From JAEUJM01 sp964635055 (GTDB taxonomy: Bacteria; Actinomycetota; Acidimicrobiia; Acidimicrobiales; DATDAH01): 64,000 nucleotides of DNA. The stretch covers positions 1 to 64,000 of the forward strand of contig CAZWMT010000013.1 in assembly GCA_964635055.1 (NCBI GenBank), read 5' to 3'. Positions 1-8,848 of this stretch are shown here, piece after piece. The position numbers and the translations under genes were made by a program. A model generated the notes under the pieces. The model ran no database searches. It was not told where the DNA came from and saw nothing but the letters and a program-made list of their open reading frames with translations. Every line of letters begins with the position of its first letter. The first letter of the stretch is position 1.

Positions 1-419
1 CCGTAGCGCAGGACGCAGTACGTCACCATTTCGACCGCACCGCCGATGCACCCACCATGGATCGCCGCGATCACCGGCATGCGGGTCCGCTCGAGGCACG
101 TGAAGCTCTCCTGGAGGGCCATGGCCGTCAAGCGCAGTTGCGCCCGCTGACGGCCCACCTCCACCGGTGGGGCGTCGGCATCGGTCGTGCCGGCGAGGGC
201 GTCGCCGCTGAACACGCTGAGGTCCATCCCCGCGCTGAAATGGCGGCCCGTCGAGGAGATGACGATGGCGCGGGCCGACCCGCCGGCGTCGATGCCCCGG
301 ACGATCTCGGGCAGCTCGCGCCAGAACGCGGGGGTCATGGTGTTGAGGTCGTCGGGCCGGCACAGGCGCAGGTGGGCCACCTTGTCGGCGATCTCGACGT
401 CGAAGCAGTCGTAGCTCAT
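1..419 (-). CDS. Enoyl-CoA hydratase/isomerase (crotonase), 3' end cut by window edge
   Basis: This is the N-terminal ~139 residues of a crotonase-fold acyl-CoA enzyme; the stop lies beyond position 1. Reading the minus strand from the ATG at 419, residues ~48-66 show the crotonase oxyanion motif (ISSTGRHFSAGMDLSVFS) and near the edge the second oxyanion loop VIAAIHGGCIGGAVEM. The GGCIGG loop resembles the dienoyl-CoA isomerase (ECH1) subgroup more than classical FadB/EchA, but the residues that separate hydratase from isomerase lie outside the window. The neighbouring kinase gene ends 22 bp upstream of this start on the same strand, so the two may be co-transcribed. Family assignment is firm; substrate is unknown. 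Confidence 0.9.
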   Translation of the reverse strand, partial: MSYDCFDVEIADKVAHLRLCRPDDLNTMTPAFWRELPEIVRGIDAGGSARAIVISSTGRHFSAGMDLSVFSGDALAGTTDADAPPVEVGRQRAQLRLTAMALQESFTCLERTRMPVIAAIHGGCIGGAVEMVTYCVLRY

Positions 420-441
420 GGCGACGACGGTACCCCTGCCG

Positions 442-1452
442 CTACTCGTCGAGCTGCTGGGCGAGCTCGGCCAGCGAGGTCTCGGGGCGGGCGCCGTAGT
501 GGCTGATCACCTCGCCGGCGGCGAGGGCGGCCAGGCGCCCGCAGCGCTCGAGGCCCTGGCCGGTGGTGAGGCCGTGCAGGAACCCCGCGGCGTAGAGGTC
601 GCCGGCACCCGTGGTGTCGACGACCGGGCCGTGCGGGTGGATCGGGATCACGTGCTCGTCGTCGGCGGCGACGATGACCGAACCCTTCTCGCTGCGGGTG
701 AGGCAGGCGATCTCGCAGTGGCCCCGCACGAGATCGCGGGCGGCCTCCCACTGGTCGACCTCGTAGAGCGAGGTGATCTCGGCCTCGTTGGCGAACAGCA
801 CGTCGACCCGCTCCTCCACGAGGGCCCGGAACTCGTCGCGGTACCGATCCACGCAGAACGAGTCGGACAGGCTCAGGGCCACCCGGTTCCCGGCGGCTCG
901 GGCGTGGTCCATGGCCTTCACGATGGCGTCCTTCGCGGACGGCACGTCCCACAGGTAGCCCTCCGCCAGCACCACCTTGCCCCGCATCACCAGCGCCTCG
1001 TCGACGTCGTCGGGGCCCAGCAGGCCAGCGGTGCCGAGGTAGGTGCTGAGGGTGCGCTCGGCGTCGGGTGTGACCACGATCAGGCACCGGGCCGTCGAGG
1101 GGCCCTCGGTGGCCGGCGCCGCGTTGAAGGCGACGCCCAGCGACGTGATGTCGTGGGTGAAGATCTGGCCCAACTGGTCGTCGCGCACCTTGCCCACGAA
1201 TCCGGCGGAACCGCCGAACGACGCGATCCCGGCGATGGTGTTGGCCACCGAGCCCCCCGAGCTCTCCTCCGCGGGCGGCATGGCGCCGTAGAGGGCGTCG
1301 GCCCGATCGGCGTCGATCAGGCCCATGGCCCCCTTCACGAGGTCGTGGTCGTCGAGGAACGAGTCGTCCACAGGGCTGATCACGTCGACGATGGCGTTGC
1401 CGATGCCGACGACGTCCAGTGGGGCGGTGGTTCTTGAGGAGTTCTCGGTCAC
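442..1452 (-). CDS. PfkB-family sugar/nucleoside kinase (adenosine kinase-like)
   Basis: A 336-residue ribokinase/PfkB-family kinase that phosphorylates a sugar or nucleoside from ATP. The N-terminal substrate lid region (VVGIGNAIVDVISPVDD), the GGSVANTIAGIASFGG segment and the C-terminal signature VVDTTGAGDLYAAGFLHG (residues ~277-294, with the catalytic Asp of GAGD at ~285) are all present. The order and spacing look like the adenosine kinase-type clade found in alphaproteobacteria and actinobacteria, but ribokinase or fructokinase activity cannot be excluded. I place the start at GTG 1452 because a TATCCT hexamer ends 9 nt upstream and the codons before it show no homology-like features; an ATG at 1500 is an alternative adding 16 residues. 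It lies divergent to pepN. Confidence 0.88.
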   Translation of the reverse strand: MTENSSRTTAPLDVVGIGNAIVDVISPVDDSFLDDHDLVKGAMGLIDADRADALYGAMPPAEESSGGSVANTIAGIASFGGSAGFVGKVRDDQLGQIFTHDITSLGVAFNAAPATEGPSTARCLIVVTPDAERTLSTYLGTAGLLGPDDVDEALVMRGKVVLAEGYLWDVPSAKDAIVKAMDHARAAGNRVALSLSDSFCVDRYRDEFRALVEERVDVLFANEAEITSLYEVDQWEAARDLVRGHCEIACLTRSEKGSVIVAADDEHVIPIHPHGPVVDTTGAGDLYAAGFLHGLTTGQGLERCGRLAALAAGEVISHYGARPETSLAELAQQLDE

Positions 1453-1548
1453 GAGGGCGGGAGGATAGTGGTGGCCCCCCGCCTGGTTCGCATCGTGCAC
1501 CGCGCCCCGGCGGCGCCCCCCGTCACCGCGCGACGTGCCAGGCGCCCA

Positions 1549-1554
1549 TAGCCT
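1549..1554 (+). promoter_or_regulatory. Leaderless -10 hexamer of pepN
   Basis: TAGCCT ends 7 nt before the ATG at 1562. That leaves no room for a ribosome binding site, so transcription probably begins at or next to the start codon. No convincing -35 is visible. Confidence 0.5.
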
Positions 1555-1561
1555 CTACCCG

Positions 1562-4153
1562 ATGGACCCCTACCGCCTGCCGCGCACGGTCGTGCCGTCG
1601 CACTACGACCTCACGCTCGCACCCGACCTCGAGGCCGGCACGTTCACGGGGCAGGTGGCCATCGCGGTCGACGTGGCCGATGCGGTCGACGAGGTGGTGC
1701 TGAACGCCATCGAGCTGACCATCGACGAGGCCTGGCTCGAGAACCCCGAGGGGATTCGGCGCAACGCCACGGTCCGGGTCGACGAGGGCACCGAGCGGGC
1801 GACCTTGGCGCTGGAGGAGCCCGCCGCCGCGGGTGCGTGGACCGTCACGGTGACCTTCGCCGGGATCCTCAACGACAAGCTGCACGGCTTCTACCGCAGC
1901 ACGTTCGTCGACGACACGGGCACCGAGCGTGTGATCGCCACGACGCAGTTCGAGTCCACGTCGGCCCGGCGGGCGTTCCCGTGCTGGGACGAGCCCGACT
2001 TCAAGGCCACGTTCGGCGTCACGCTGGTCGTGCCCGACGACCTCACCGCCATCTCCAACGCCGCCGAGGCCGACCGCCGGCCTGCCGGCGAGGGGAAGGT
2101 CGCGGTGCGCTTCGCCGACACCATGGTGATGTCGACCTATCTGGTGGCCTTCGTGGTGGGCCCGCTGGAGGTCACCGACCCCGTCGACGCCGGAGGCACG
2201 CCCATCCGCGTGGTGCACCCCCCCGGCAAGGCCCACCTCACCGGCTTCGCGCTCGAGGTGGCCCGGTTCGCGCTCGAGTTCTTCGAGGACTACTACGCCA
2301 TCCCGTACCCGGGCGACAAGCTCGACCTGGTGGCGGTGCCCGACTTCGCCTTCGGCGCCATGGAGAACCTGGGCTGCGTCACCTTCCGCGAGGTGTTGTT
2401 GCTGGTCGACCCCGACGCCGTCACCCAACCCGAGCTCCAGCGGGTGGTCGACGTGATCGCCCACGAGTTGGCCCACATGTGGTTCGGCGACCTGGTCACC
2501 ATGAGGTGGTGGAACGGCATCTGGCTGAACGAGGCGTTCGCCACGTTCATGGAGATGCTCGTCACCGACGCGTTCCGCCCGGAGTGGCAGCGCTGGGTGG
2601 ACTTCGGGCTCTCCCGCACCGCCGCCTTCGACGTCGACTCGTTGGCCTCGACCCGCCCGATCGAGTTCGAGGTGATCTCGCCGTCCGACTGCGAGGGCAT
2701 GTTCGACGTGCTCACCTACGAAAAGGGTGCCGCCGTCGTGCGGATGCTCGAGCAATGGCTCGGTGCCGATGCCTTCCGCGACGGCATCCGTCGCTACCTG
2801 TCGGCCCACCGCTACGCGAACACCGACACCACCGACCTGTGGGACGCCATCGAGGCGTCCAACCCCGACCTGCCGGTGCGCAAGCTCATGGACACCTGGA
2901 TCTTCCAGGGCGGGTACCCGCTGATCACCGCCGAGCGCACCGACGCAGGGGTGCGGCTCCGCCAGGAGCGCTTCGCCTACGAGGGCGGCGACCCGACCGG
3001 ACCGGCCTCGTGGTCAGTGCCCGTGGTCGTCAGGTCGGGCGCCGCGAGCCCCAAGGGTGCGTCGAGCCCCGACGGCGCCGGCGACACCGCGGTCAGCGCC
3101 CTACGGGTGGACAAGGGCCTGCTCGACGGCGCCCCGCTCGACCTCGTGCTCCCCGGTGCCGAGTGGGTGCAGGCGAACGCCCAGGGGAGCGGCTTCTACC
3201 GCGTGCACTACGACGCAACGCTCCGCGCCGAGCTCACCGCCCGCGCCCAGGAGGTGCTGACGGCCGTCGAGCGCTACGGCCTGGTGGACGACGCGTGGGC
3301 CTCCGTGCTGGCCGGTCGCAGCACCACCGTCGAGTTCTGCGACCTGGCCCGAGCCTTCGCCGATGAGACCGACCTCGCCGTCTGGCAACGCCTGGTCGGT
3401 GCGCTGGACAGCCTGGACCGGCTGCTCGAGGGCGACGCACGCTCCGGCTTCCAGGCTTTCGTACGGGAGCTGTTGCGTCCGGCGCTCGAGCGACTCGGCG
3501 GGTCGGGCGTCGCCGGCGAGCCCGATCGCCGACGCGAGCTGCGGGCCGCCCTGTTCGGCGCACTCGGCGTACTGGGCGCCGACGCCGACATCGGTGCCCG
3601 CGCCCGAGCACTGCACCGCTCGTACGTCGACGATCCCACCACGGTCGACCCCAGCCTGGCCGCAGCCGCGGTCGGCGTGCTCGCGGCCACCGGCGGCGCC
3701 GAGGATCGAGCGGCGTTCATCGAGCGCTACGAGCAGGCGGGCACCCCGCAGGAGGAGCAGCGCTACCTGAGGTGCCTGCCGGACTTCAACGACCTCCACC
3801 TCTTTGCCGACACCCTCACCATGGCCCTTTCCGATCGAGTCCGCAGCCAGGACGCCCCCTTCGTGATCCGCCGTGCGCTGATGAACCGCGAGCGGGGCCC
3901 GCAGGCCTGGGCCTTCGTCGCCGATCACTGGGACGACATCGGCGCCAGGCTGCCCTCCAACAGCATCGCCCGGCTGCTCGAAGGGGTGCGCTGGCTCTCC
4001 ACCCCGGACGTGTCGGCCGAGGTGATCAGCTTCCTGGAGGCACACCCCGTTCCCCAGGGCGCCAAGACCATCGCCCAGCACGTCGAGCGCCTCCGCGTCG
4101 CCGTTGCCCTGCGGGCCCGCGAGGCCGACCGCCTCGCGGCGGCGTTCGGCTGA
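1562..4153 (+). CDS. pepN: Aminopeptidase N (M1 family zinc metallopeptidase)
   Basis: An 863-residue M1 aminopeptidase that removes N-terminal amino acids from peptides, probably in the cytoplasm since no signal peptide is seen. It carries the exopeptidase motif GAMEN (residues 265-269), the zinc site HELAH (His301, Glu302, His305) and the distal zinc ligand Glu324 in WLNEAF, exactly 18 residues after the second histidine. The C-terminal ~300 residues are the helical ERAP1-like domain, and the length fits the actinobacterial PepN type. I choose ATG 1562 over an in-frame ATG at 1535 because a TAGCCT hexamer sits 7 nt upstream and homologues begin near MDPYRLPRTVVPSHYDL. A metallophosphoesterase gene follows after only 5 bp, suggesting one transcript. 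Confidence 0.96.
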   Translation: MDPYRLPRTVVPSHYDLTLAPDLEAGTFTGQVAIAVDVADAVDEVVLNAIELTIDEAWLENPEGIRRNATVRVDEGTERATLALEEPAAAGAWTVTVTFAGILNDKLHGFYRSTFVDDTGTERVIATTQFESTSARRAFPCWDEPDFKATFGVTLVVPDDLTAISNAAEADRRPAGEGKVAVRFADTMVMSTYLVAFVVGPLEVTDPVDAGGTPIRVVHPPGKAHLTGFALEVARFALEFFEDYYAIPYPGDKLDLVAVPDFAFGAMENLGCVTFREVLLLVDPDAVTQPELQRVVDVIAHELAHMWFGDLVTMRWWNGIWLNEAFATFMEMLVTDAFRPEWQRWVDFGLSRTAAFDVDSLASTRPIEFEVISPSDCEGMFDVLTYEKGAAVVRMLEQWLGADAFRDGIRRYLSAHRYANTDTTDLWDAIEASNPDLPVRKLMDTWIFQGGYPLITAERTDAGVRLRQERFAYEGGDPTGPASWSVPVVVRSGAASPKGASSPDGAGDTAVSALRVDKGLLDGAPLDLVLPGAEWVQANAQGSGFYRVHYDATLRAELTARAQEVLTAVERYGLVDDAWASVLAGRSTTVEFCDLARAFADETDLAVWQRLVGALDSLDRLLEGDARSGFQAFVRELLRPALERLGGSGVAGEPDRRRELRAALFGALGVLGADADIGARARALHRSYVDDPTTVDPSLAAAAVGVLAATGGAEDRAAFIERYEQAGTPQEEQRYLRCLPDFNDLHLFADTLTMALSDRVRSQDAPFVIRRALMNRERGPQAWAFVADHWDDIGARLPSNSIARLLEGVRWLSTPDVSAEVISFLEAHPVPQGAKTIAQHVERLRVAVALRAREADRLAAAFG

Positions 4154-4158
4154 CCGGC

Positions 4159-5292
4159 GTGAGGTCCCCCCGAGCAGTACGCCTCGGCGTCTTCGCGGTC
4201 GATGCGACCGAGGTGCAGGTGGCCTGGGGTCGGCTGGGCCCCGGCCGCGTCCAGTTGGCCGTCGAGGACACCGCCGTCGTCGAGCTCCACACCGAGGGCG
4301 GCCCAGGGGTCGTCTCCCTCCACGGCCTCGAGCCCGACCGACCCGGGCTGGTCGAGCTGACCGGCCCGGGCGTCCCGGGGGGCCACATCGCACTCCCCTT
4401 CCGGACCCTGGCGCCGCTCCCCGGCCCCGAGCTCTACCGCTTCGCCGCGGTCAGCGACCTCCACCTCGGCGCCCGTGCCTACGGCATGTTCCACACCATG
4501 CGCGAGAAGCCCCAGCCCGAGGAGCCCTACACCGTGCGGATGGCGCGCGCCGCCTTCGCCGAGGCCAAGGCGTGGGGCGCCGAGCGCCTGGTGGCCAAGG
4601 GCGACATCACCCACCACGGTGAGGTCGACCAGTGGGTCTGCTTCCGTGACCTGCTCGACGAGGCCGGCCTCGTCGCCGATGCCGTCCCCGGCAACCACGA
4701 CGTGGAGCCGCGGCGGGAGCTGGATCCCGACGACGCCCTCGAGAAGATCGGCCTCGAGCCCAACCCCGACGGCTGCCGCTGGATCGACGTGCCCGGCCTG
4801 CGCATCGTGCTGATCGACTCGACGCTGCTCGAGGTGCGGCGTGGCCACGTGGCCCACCTCCACGAGGTGGTCCGCAACGCGGTGTCGAGCACCGACCTGC
4901 CGGTGTGGATCGGCATGCACCACCACCTCGAGCCGTTCCGGTGGTCGTACTTCTACCCACCGGGCGTGCGCGGCCACCACACCTCCCGCTTCCTCGACGA
5001 GGTCGCCGCGGGCAACCCGAACGCCTTCATCACCTCCGGCCACACGCACCGCAACCGTCGGCGCGACGTCGGGAGCCTGGTCCTCACCGAGGTGGGCTCA
5101 CCCCAGGACTACCCGAGCACCTGGGCCGCCTACACCGTCCACGAGGCCGGCATCCGCCAGGTGTCGCGGCGCATCGCCGACCCGAGCTGCGTGCCGTGGA
5201 TCGAGTACTCGCGCCGAGCCGCCGGCACGCTCTGGGGCCGATGGTCACCCGGCCGCCTCGAGGCCCGCTGCTTCAACCACCTCTGGACCTGA
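4159..5292 (+). CDS. Metallophosphoesterase (calcineurin-like) with N-terminal beta domain
   Basis: A 377-residue protein with a calcineurin-type dinuclear-metal phosphoesterase domain. The metal-binding blocks appear in order: SDLHLG near residue 99, GDITHHGE, GNHD, MHHHLE and the C-terminal SGHTHRN. The first ~95 residues read as a beta-rich domain like that of purple acid phosphatases (VDATEVQVAWGRLGPGRVQL). There is no signal peptide, so it is probably cytosolic. The GTG at 4159 is chosen because it lies 5 bp after the pepN stop and is in frame with the conserved domain; the open frame continues upstream inside pepN but there it is only a shadow. The substrate (nucleotide, phospholipid or phosphoprotein) cannot be told from sequence. 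Confidence 0.88.
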   Translation: MRSPRAVRLGVFAVDATEVQVAWGRLGPGRVQLAVEDTAVVELHTEGGPGVVSLHGLEPDRPGLVELTGPGVPGGHIALPFRTLAPLPGPELYRFAAVSDLHLGARAYGMFHTMREKPQPEEPYTVRMARAAFAEAKAWGAERLVAKGDITHHGEVDQWVCFRDLLDEAGLVADAVPGNHDVEPRRELDPDDALEKIGLEPNPDGCRWIDVPGLRIVLIDSTLLEVRRGHVAHLHEVVRNAVSSTDLPVWIGMHHHLEPFRWSYFYPPGVRGHHTSRFLDEVAAGNPNAFITSGHTHRNRRRDVGSLVLTEVGSPQDYPSTWAAYTVHEAGIRQVSRRIADPSCVPWIEYSRRAAGTLWGRWSPGRLEARCFNHLWT

Positions 5293-5345
5293 TCGCCCCT
5301 TCCCACCCGCCGCCCGCCGCCCCTCTCACCGCCCGCCCGCCCGAA

Positions 5346-5397
5346 CGTTCTGGTGGCTGGATCATGGTCGTGACAACACGATCCAGCCACCAGAACG
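5346..5397. terminator. Perfect 18-bp inverted repeat between convergent genes
   Basis: Arms CGTTCTGGTGGCTGGATC (5346-5363) and GATCCAGCCACCAGAACG (5380-5397) are perfect reverse complements around a 16-nt loop. The element lies between the ends of the phosphoesterase (+, 5292) and the secreted protein (-, 5408), as expected for a bidirectional terminator. It has no T-tract. It shares its outer CGTTCTGG with a second long palindrome at 44379-44422. Confidence 0.7.
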
Positions 5398-5407
5398 ATG
5401 ATCTCGA

Positions 5408-6403
5408 CTACTGGCAGCGGGGAGGCAGGGTCTGGGTCACCTGGCCCGAATCGGCGCTCACCCGCAGGCAGCTGGCGTCGACGGCCTCGAAGTCGGCCCC
5501 GGTCACCTCGGCCAGGGCGCGGAGGGCGTCGTTGTCCCAGTGGGCGTTGGGCGCGCCGCTCAGGTACCAGGGCGAGCCGTTGTCGGCCAGGATCATCCCG
5601 TGGACCTTGAGGGCCTCGAGGATGGCCCCGACCTCGCCGGTGTAGCCCGAGAGGTCGACGTCGGCCTTCAGCCGGAACCACGTCCCCATGGGTGGCAGCG
5701 AGGGGTCGCTGTCGCTCGACGCCTCGTGACGGGCGGGCCAGACGTAGCGGTCGCGCGTCTCGGGGGCGGTGAAGCGGATGGCGTGGTCGATCACACCGCG
5801 GTGGGCCTCGCTGCGTCGGACCAGGCCCGGGAAGATGGGGAGCCCCGCGGCATCGGCAGACGTCCACCCGGCCGGCCGCAGGGCGTTCGAGCCCAGGTCG
5901 TAGATGGCGCCCGACCCGGCCCGCCACTGCCGCCGGCCACCCGCCCGGTGGGCGTCGTACAACTCGTACAGCCGGCAGTCCTCGGTGTCCACCGACAGGA
6001 TGTGACGATCACCGGTGCCGTCGGCACCACCCTCGATCTTCGGGTTGCGCCGGACGGGGTAGGGGCCCGGGTCGCTCTCGTCGGGCCACCGGAACGTCAC
6101 GTCGACCCGCCGGGTGGAGCTGTCCTCGAGCATGTACGGGATGCCGATCGGCCCGCCGTCCCACAGCCCGCTGCCGAAGTCGGCCTTGAGGCCCGTGGTG
6201 CGGCCGATGCTGCGCACGTAGGCGTCGGACTGCGCCAGCACCGGCAGGTCGGACACGTCGGCGTGCCAGTAGTTGTCGGCGGGGAACACCGAGCAGTCCG
6301 ACAGCGGCGGTGGCACCGCTCGTGCCGCTTGTGCGGTCGGTGCGAGCGAGGCCGCGCCCACGGCTGCGCTCAGCGCGGCGACGACGGCGACCAGTCGCTT
6401 CAT
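5408..6403 (-). CDS. Secreted protein of unknown function
   Basis: A 331-residue exported protein. Residues 1-27 form a Sec signal peptide (MKR basic start, hydrophobic core, APTAQA cleavage region). The mature part begins around ARAVPPPLSDCSVFPADNYWHADVSDLPV and ends in CQ; it has three cysteines in the secreted part that could form disulfides. Recurrent features are DNYW near the N-terminus, a GSGLWDGGPIGIPY segment, RNPKIEGG, and SSDSDPSLPPMGTWFRLK toward the C-terminus. I recall similar proteins annotated only as hypothetical in actinobacteria and do not assign a function. The start has a good Shine-Dalgarno (TGGAGG, 2 nt before the ATG). It is convergent with the phosphoesterase across a long hairpin. 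Confidence 0.8.
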   Translation of the reverse strand: MKRLVAVVAALSAAVGAASLAPTAQAARAVPPPLSDCSVFPADNYWHADVSDLPVLAQSDAYVRSIGRTTGLKADFGSGLWDGGPIGIPYMLEDSSTRRVDVTFRWPDESDPGPYPVRRNPKIEGGADGTGDRHILSVDTEDCRLYELYDAHRAGGRRQWRAGSGAIYDLGSNALRPAGWTSADAAGLPIFPGLVRRSEAHRGVIDHAIRFTAPETRDRYVWPARHEASSDSDPSLPPMGTWFRLKADVDLSGYTGEVGAILEALKVHGMILADNGSPWYLSGAPNAHWDNDALRALAEVTGADFEAVDASCLRVSADSGQVTQTLPPRCQ

Positions 6404-6533
6404 GGCCTCCAGTATCGACGGCCCGGGGGCCGCGCTTGACGCGACCGGTCGGGTCGCGCCGCGGAGCGGTCCTGCGGGCCGTACGTCGAACCGGGGCTCT
6501 GGGCGCTCCGACGCAGGACCTGCCGATCTGCGA

Positions 6534-7220
6534 TCAGGTGAGCGACAGGACCAGTCCGGCCTGCGCGAGGTGGTAGGTCACCATGATGGCCACGGGCCCC
6601 CATGCGTAGGACTTCACGAACCGGTTCCAACCGATGAGCGCGTCCGACAGGTAGAAGAGGCTCGCGCCGCCGATCGCCAGGGCCGAGGCCGTGCCGAAGG
6701 CGCAGGCCACCATCGTGGAGATCACCGTCATGTAGGCCGCCACGGGCACGGCCAGGCCCGGCTCGTCACTCGACCTCACCGCGGTGACGATGCGCCGGCC
6801 CACCAGGAGCATGGCCCCCAGCACCACGACCACGCCCACGATCAGGGCCCCACCGTCCACCCCCGACACCACCAGGCCGACGATGTAGGCGAGGTGGCCC
6901 ACGAGGAACGAGCCGAGGCCGAGCGTGAACCAGAGCTCCTCGTTGACCTCGGAGGTGGGCGACTCGTCGCCGCCGATCATCAAGAACACGTCGCCGGCCA
7001 AGGAGAACACCAGGGCCACCACGAACCACGCCCGGGTGGTCGGATCTGTGGGATCCAGGGTCAGCGCCACGGCCAGCAGGCCGATCGTGGTCGCCGGCTT
7101 GCACACGAATTCGAGCCGCCGGTTCTCGGTGGCCCGCGCCACCCAGTCGCCCACCGCCAACACGGCCGTCACCGCCAGAATCCCCCACGCCAATCCCGTC
7201 ATGGCGCCAGTCTCGCCCAT
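6534..7220 (-). CDS. YhhN/TMEM86-family membrane protein (lysoplasmalogenase-like)
   Basis: A ~228-residue polytopic membrane protein of the YhhN family, whose animal relatives TMEM86A/B hydrolyse the vinyl-ether bond of lysoplasmalogens. Family motifs are visible in order: CKPATT in an early loop, FSLAGDVFLM, FLVGHLAYI, YMTVISTMV, GASLFYLSDALIG and MVTYHLAQ, including the conserved acidic residues in membrane segments. About seven to eight hydrophobic segments can be counted. The start is uncertain: two GTG codons (7226, 7223), ATG 7220 and ATG 7202 are all possible; 7220 has a GAGGCGGGG stretch upstream. Whether the bacterial protein acts on plasmalogens is unproven. Confidence 0.85.
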   Translation of the reverse strand: MGETGAMTGLAWGILAVTAVLAVGDWVARATENRRLEFVCKPATTIGLLAVALTLDPTDPTTRAWFVVALVFSLAGDVFLMIGGDESPTSEVNEELWFTLGLGSFLVGHLAYIVGLVVSGVDGGALIVGVVVVLGAMLLVGRRIVTAVRSSDEPGLAVPVAAYMTVISTMVACAFGTASALAIGGASLFYLSDALIGWNRFVKSYAWGPVAIMVTYHLAQAGLVLSLT

Positions 7221-7289
7221 CACCACCCCGCCTCGGCCAACCCGCGCCGGCCCGCCGCACCTACCGCCGTGGCCCCTGGGCCCCGTGTG

Positions 7290-8513
7290 TCAGGGTTCCG
7301 AGCGGGCCAACTCGAGGGCGTCGGCCCAGTCCATGCCGTCGAGCAGGCGCTGGCGCCACTGCATCACGTGGCGGGGCCGGTTCCAGCCGAGGGCACCGAC
7401 CACGCGATCCCCGCGACCGTAGAGGGCGACGAAGCGGCGCTCGGCGACGTCGCCGTGCACCACCTGCACCTCGTCGTCGGGGCCGGCCCGACCCGCGAGC
7501 TGGATCTTGCGGTCGTAGAGGTCGGACCAGAACCACGGCACCGGCTCGTAGGGCAGCGCGTCGTGGTCCGCGGCCAGCAGGCGCCGCGCCGCGGCCACGC
7601 CCATCTCGATGGCGTTGTCCCAGTGCTCGACCCGCATGAGCTCGCCACCGAAGCGGGCGTTCGGCCAGCGGGCCACGTCGCCGGCGGCCACCACGCCCGG
7701 CGCGGCCAGGCAGGTTCCGTCGCACACCACGCCGTTGTCGATGGTGAGGCCGGAGCCCTCCAGCCACTCGGTGTTGGGGATGACGCCGATGCCCACCACC
7801 ACGACGGATGCGGTCACCGTGGTGCCGTCGGTGAGGCGGACCCCGGTGACGTGACCGGCCCCGTCGTCGACGAACGCCTCGACGCCCACCCCGACGCGCA
7901 GGTCGACCCCGTGATCGCGGTGCAGGTCGGCGCAGAGCGCCCCCATGTCGGCACCGAGCACCCGCTCGAGCGGCACGGGCAGCGCCTCGATCACCGTCAC
8001 CTCCAGCTCGCGGGCCCGGCACGACGCCGCCACCTCCGAGCCGATGAACCCGGCGCCGACGACCACGACCCGGTCGGGGCCCCGCTCGAGGTCGGCCCGC
8101 AGGGCCAGGGCGTCGTCGAGGGTCCGCAACACGTGGACACCGGCCAGGCTCTCGCCGCCGATGCCTCGGGGCCGACACCCCGTGGCGATCACGAGGCCGT
8201 CGAAGCCCAGGCGCTCACCACCGTCGAGCACGACCTCCCCGGCGGCCAGGTCGAGGCCCGTGGCTCGTCGGCCCAACCGCCAGTCGAACGGCTCCTGGCC
8301 GTCGGCCGGCGCCGGTACCGTCGATGACAGGTTGATGCGGTCGGGCTCCCAGTCACCGGTGAGTACCTGCTTGGACAGCGGCGGCCGGTCGTACGGGCGA
8401 TGCGACTCGTCGCCCACCAACGTGAGCGCGCCGTCGAACCCTTCGACACGGAGCGTCTCGGCGGCGCGGAGCCCGGCCAGCGACGCGCCGACGACCACGA
8501 TGCGGTCCATCAT
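7290..8513 (-). CDS. FAD-dependent ferredoxin reductase (rhodocoxin/putidaredoxin reductase type)
   Basis: A 407-residue NAD(P)H:ferredoxin oxidoreductase. It has the N-terminal FAD-binding Rossmann motif (VVVGASLAGLRAAETLR, residues ~5-21), a central NAD-binding motif (VVVVGAGFIGSEVAA, ~147-161), the second FAD motif GVVAAGDVARWPN, and a C-terminal reductase domain with VPWFWSDLYDRKIQLAG. This layout matches ThcD/CamA-type reductases feeding electrons to a small iron-sulfur protein and then to a cytochrome P450 or Rieske oxygenase. The ferredoxin gene immediately upstream (8551-8745, gap 37 bp, same strand) is its likely partner. No oxygenase lies in the window, so the terminal acceptor is unknown. 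Two adjacent ATG codons (8513, 8510) make the exact start ambiguous. Confidence 0.93.
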   Translation of the reverse strand: MMDRIVVVGASLAGLRAAETLRVEGFDGALTLVGDESHRPYDRPPLSKQVLTGDWEPDRINLSSTVPAPADGQEPFDWRLGRRATGLDLAAGEVVLDGGERLGFDGLVIATGCRPRGIGGESLAGVHVLRTLDDALALRADLERGPDRVVVVGAGFIGSEVAASCRARELEVTVIEALPVPLERVLGADMGALCADLHRDHGVDLRVGVGVEAFVDDGAGHVTGVRLTDGTTVTASVVVVGIGVIPNTEWLEGSGLTIDNGVVCDGTCLAAPGVVAAGDVARWPNARFGGELMRVEHWDNAIEMGVAAARRLLAADHDALPYEPVPWFWSDLYDRKIQLAGRAGPDDEVQVVHGDVAERRFVALYGRGDRVVGALGWNRPRHVMQWRQRLLDGMDWADALELARSEP

Positions 8514-8550
8514 CGGAGAACGAGGATCGTGCGACGACGGCCCGGGGCCG

Positions 8551-8745
8551 TCAGTCCTCGGCGATGGAGATGGCCTGCTTGGGGCAGCGCCGCACCGCTT
8601 CCTCCAGCTTGGGTCGCAGGTCCTCCGGCGGGTTCTCGTCGAGGACGTAGAGGAAGTCGTCGTCGCGCACCTCGAAGACCTCGGGGAGGATCCCCATGCA
8701 CACGGCGTTGCTCTCGCACAGATCGAAGTCGACGACGACTCGCAT
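8551..8745 (-). CDS. Small [3Fe-4S]-type ferredoxin
   Basis: A 64-residue ferredoxin with cysteines at 10, 16 and 54 in the pattern C-X5-C ... CP (DLCESNAVCMG and RRCPKQAI). The position that would hold the second ligand of a [4Fe-4S] cluster (between Cys10 and Cys16) is Asn13, the variable position seen in actinobacterial P450-partner ferredoxins that usually carry a [3Fe-4S] cluster. It is followed on the same strand by a ferredoxin reductase, forming an electron-transfer pair. The ATG at 8745 has a GAAGGGACACC stretch upstream. A second ferredoxin of the same class lies at 62953. Confidence 0.92.
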   Translation of the reverse strand: MRVVVDFDLCESNAVCMGILPEVFEVRDDDFLYVLDENPPEDLRPKLEEAVRRCPKQAISIAED

Positions 8746-8848
8746 TGTTGGTGTCCCTTCTACGGACTCACAGAGGACGGTCGGTGCTCATCATGCCCCA
8801 CCGCGGTCACCCCGACGGACACGCTGGGCACCGTCTCCCCGGGACCGC

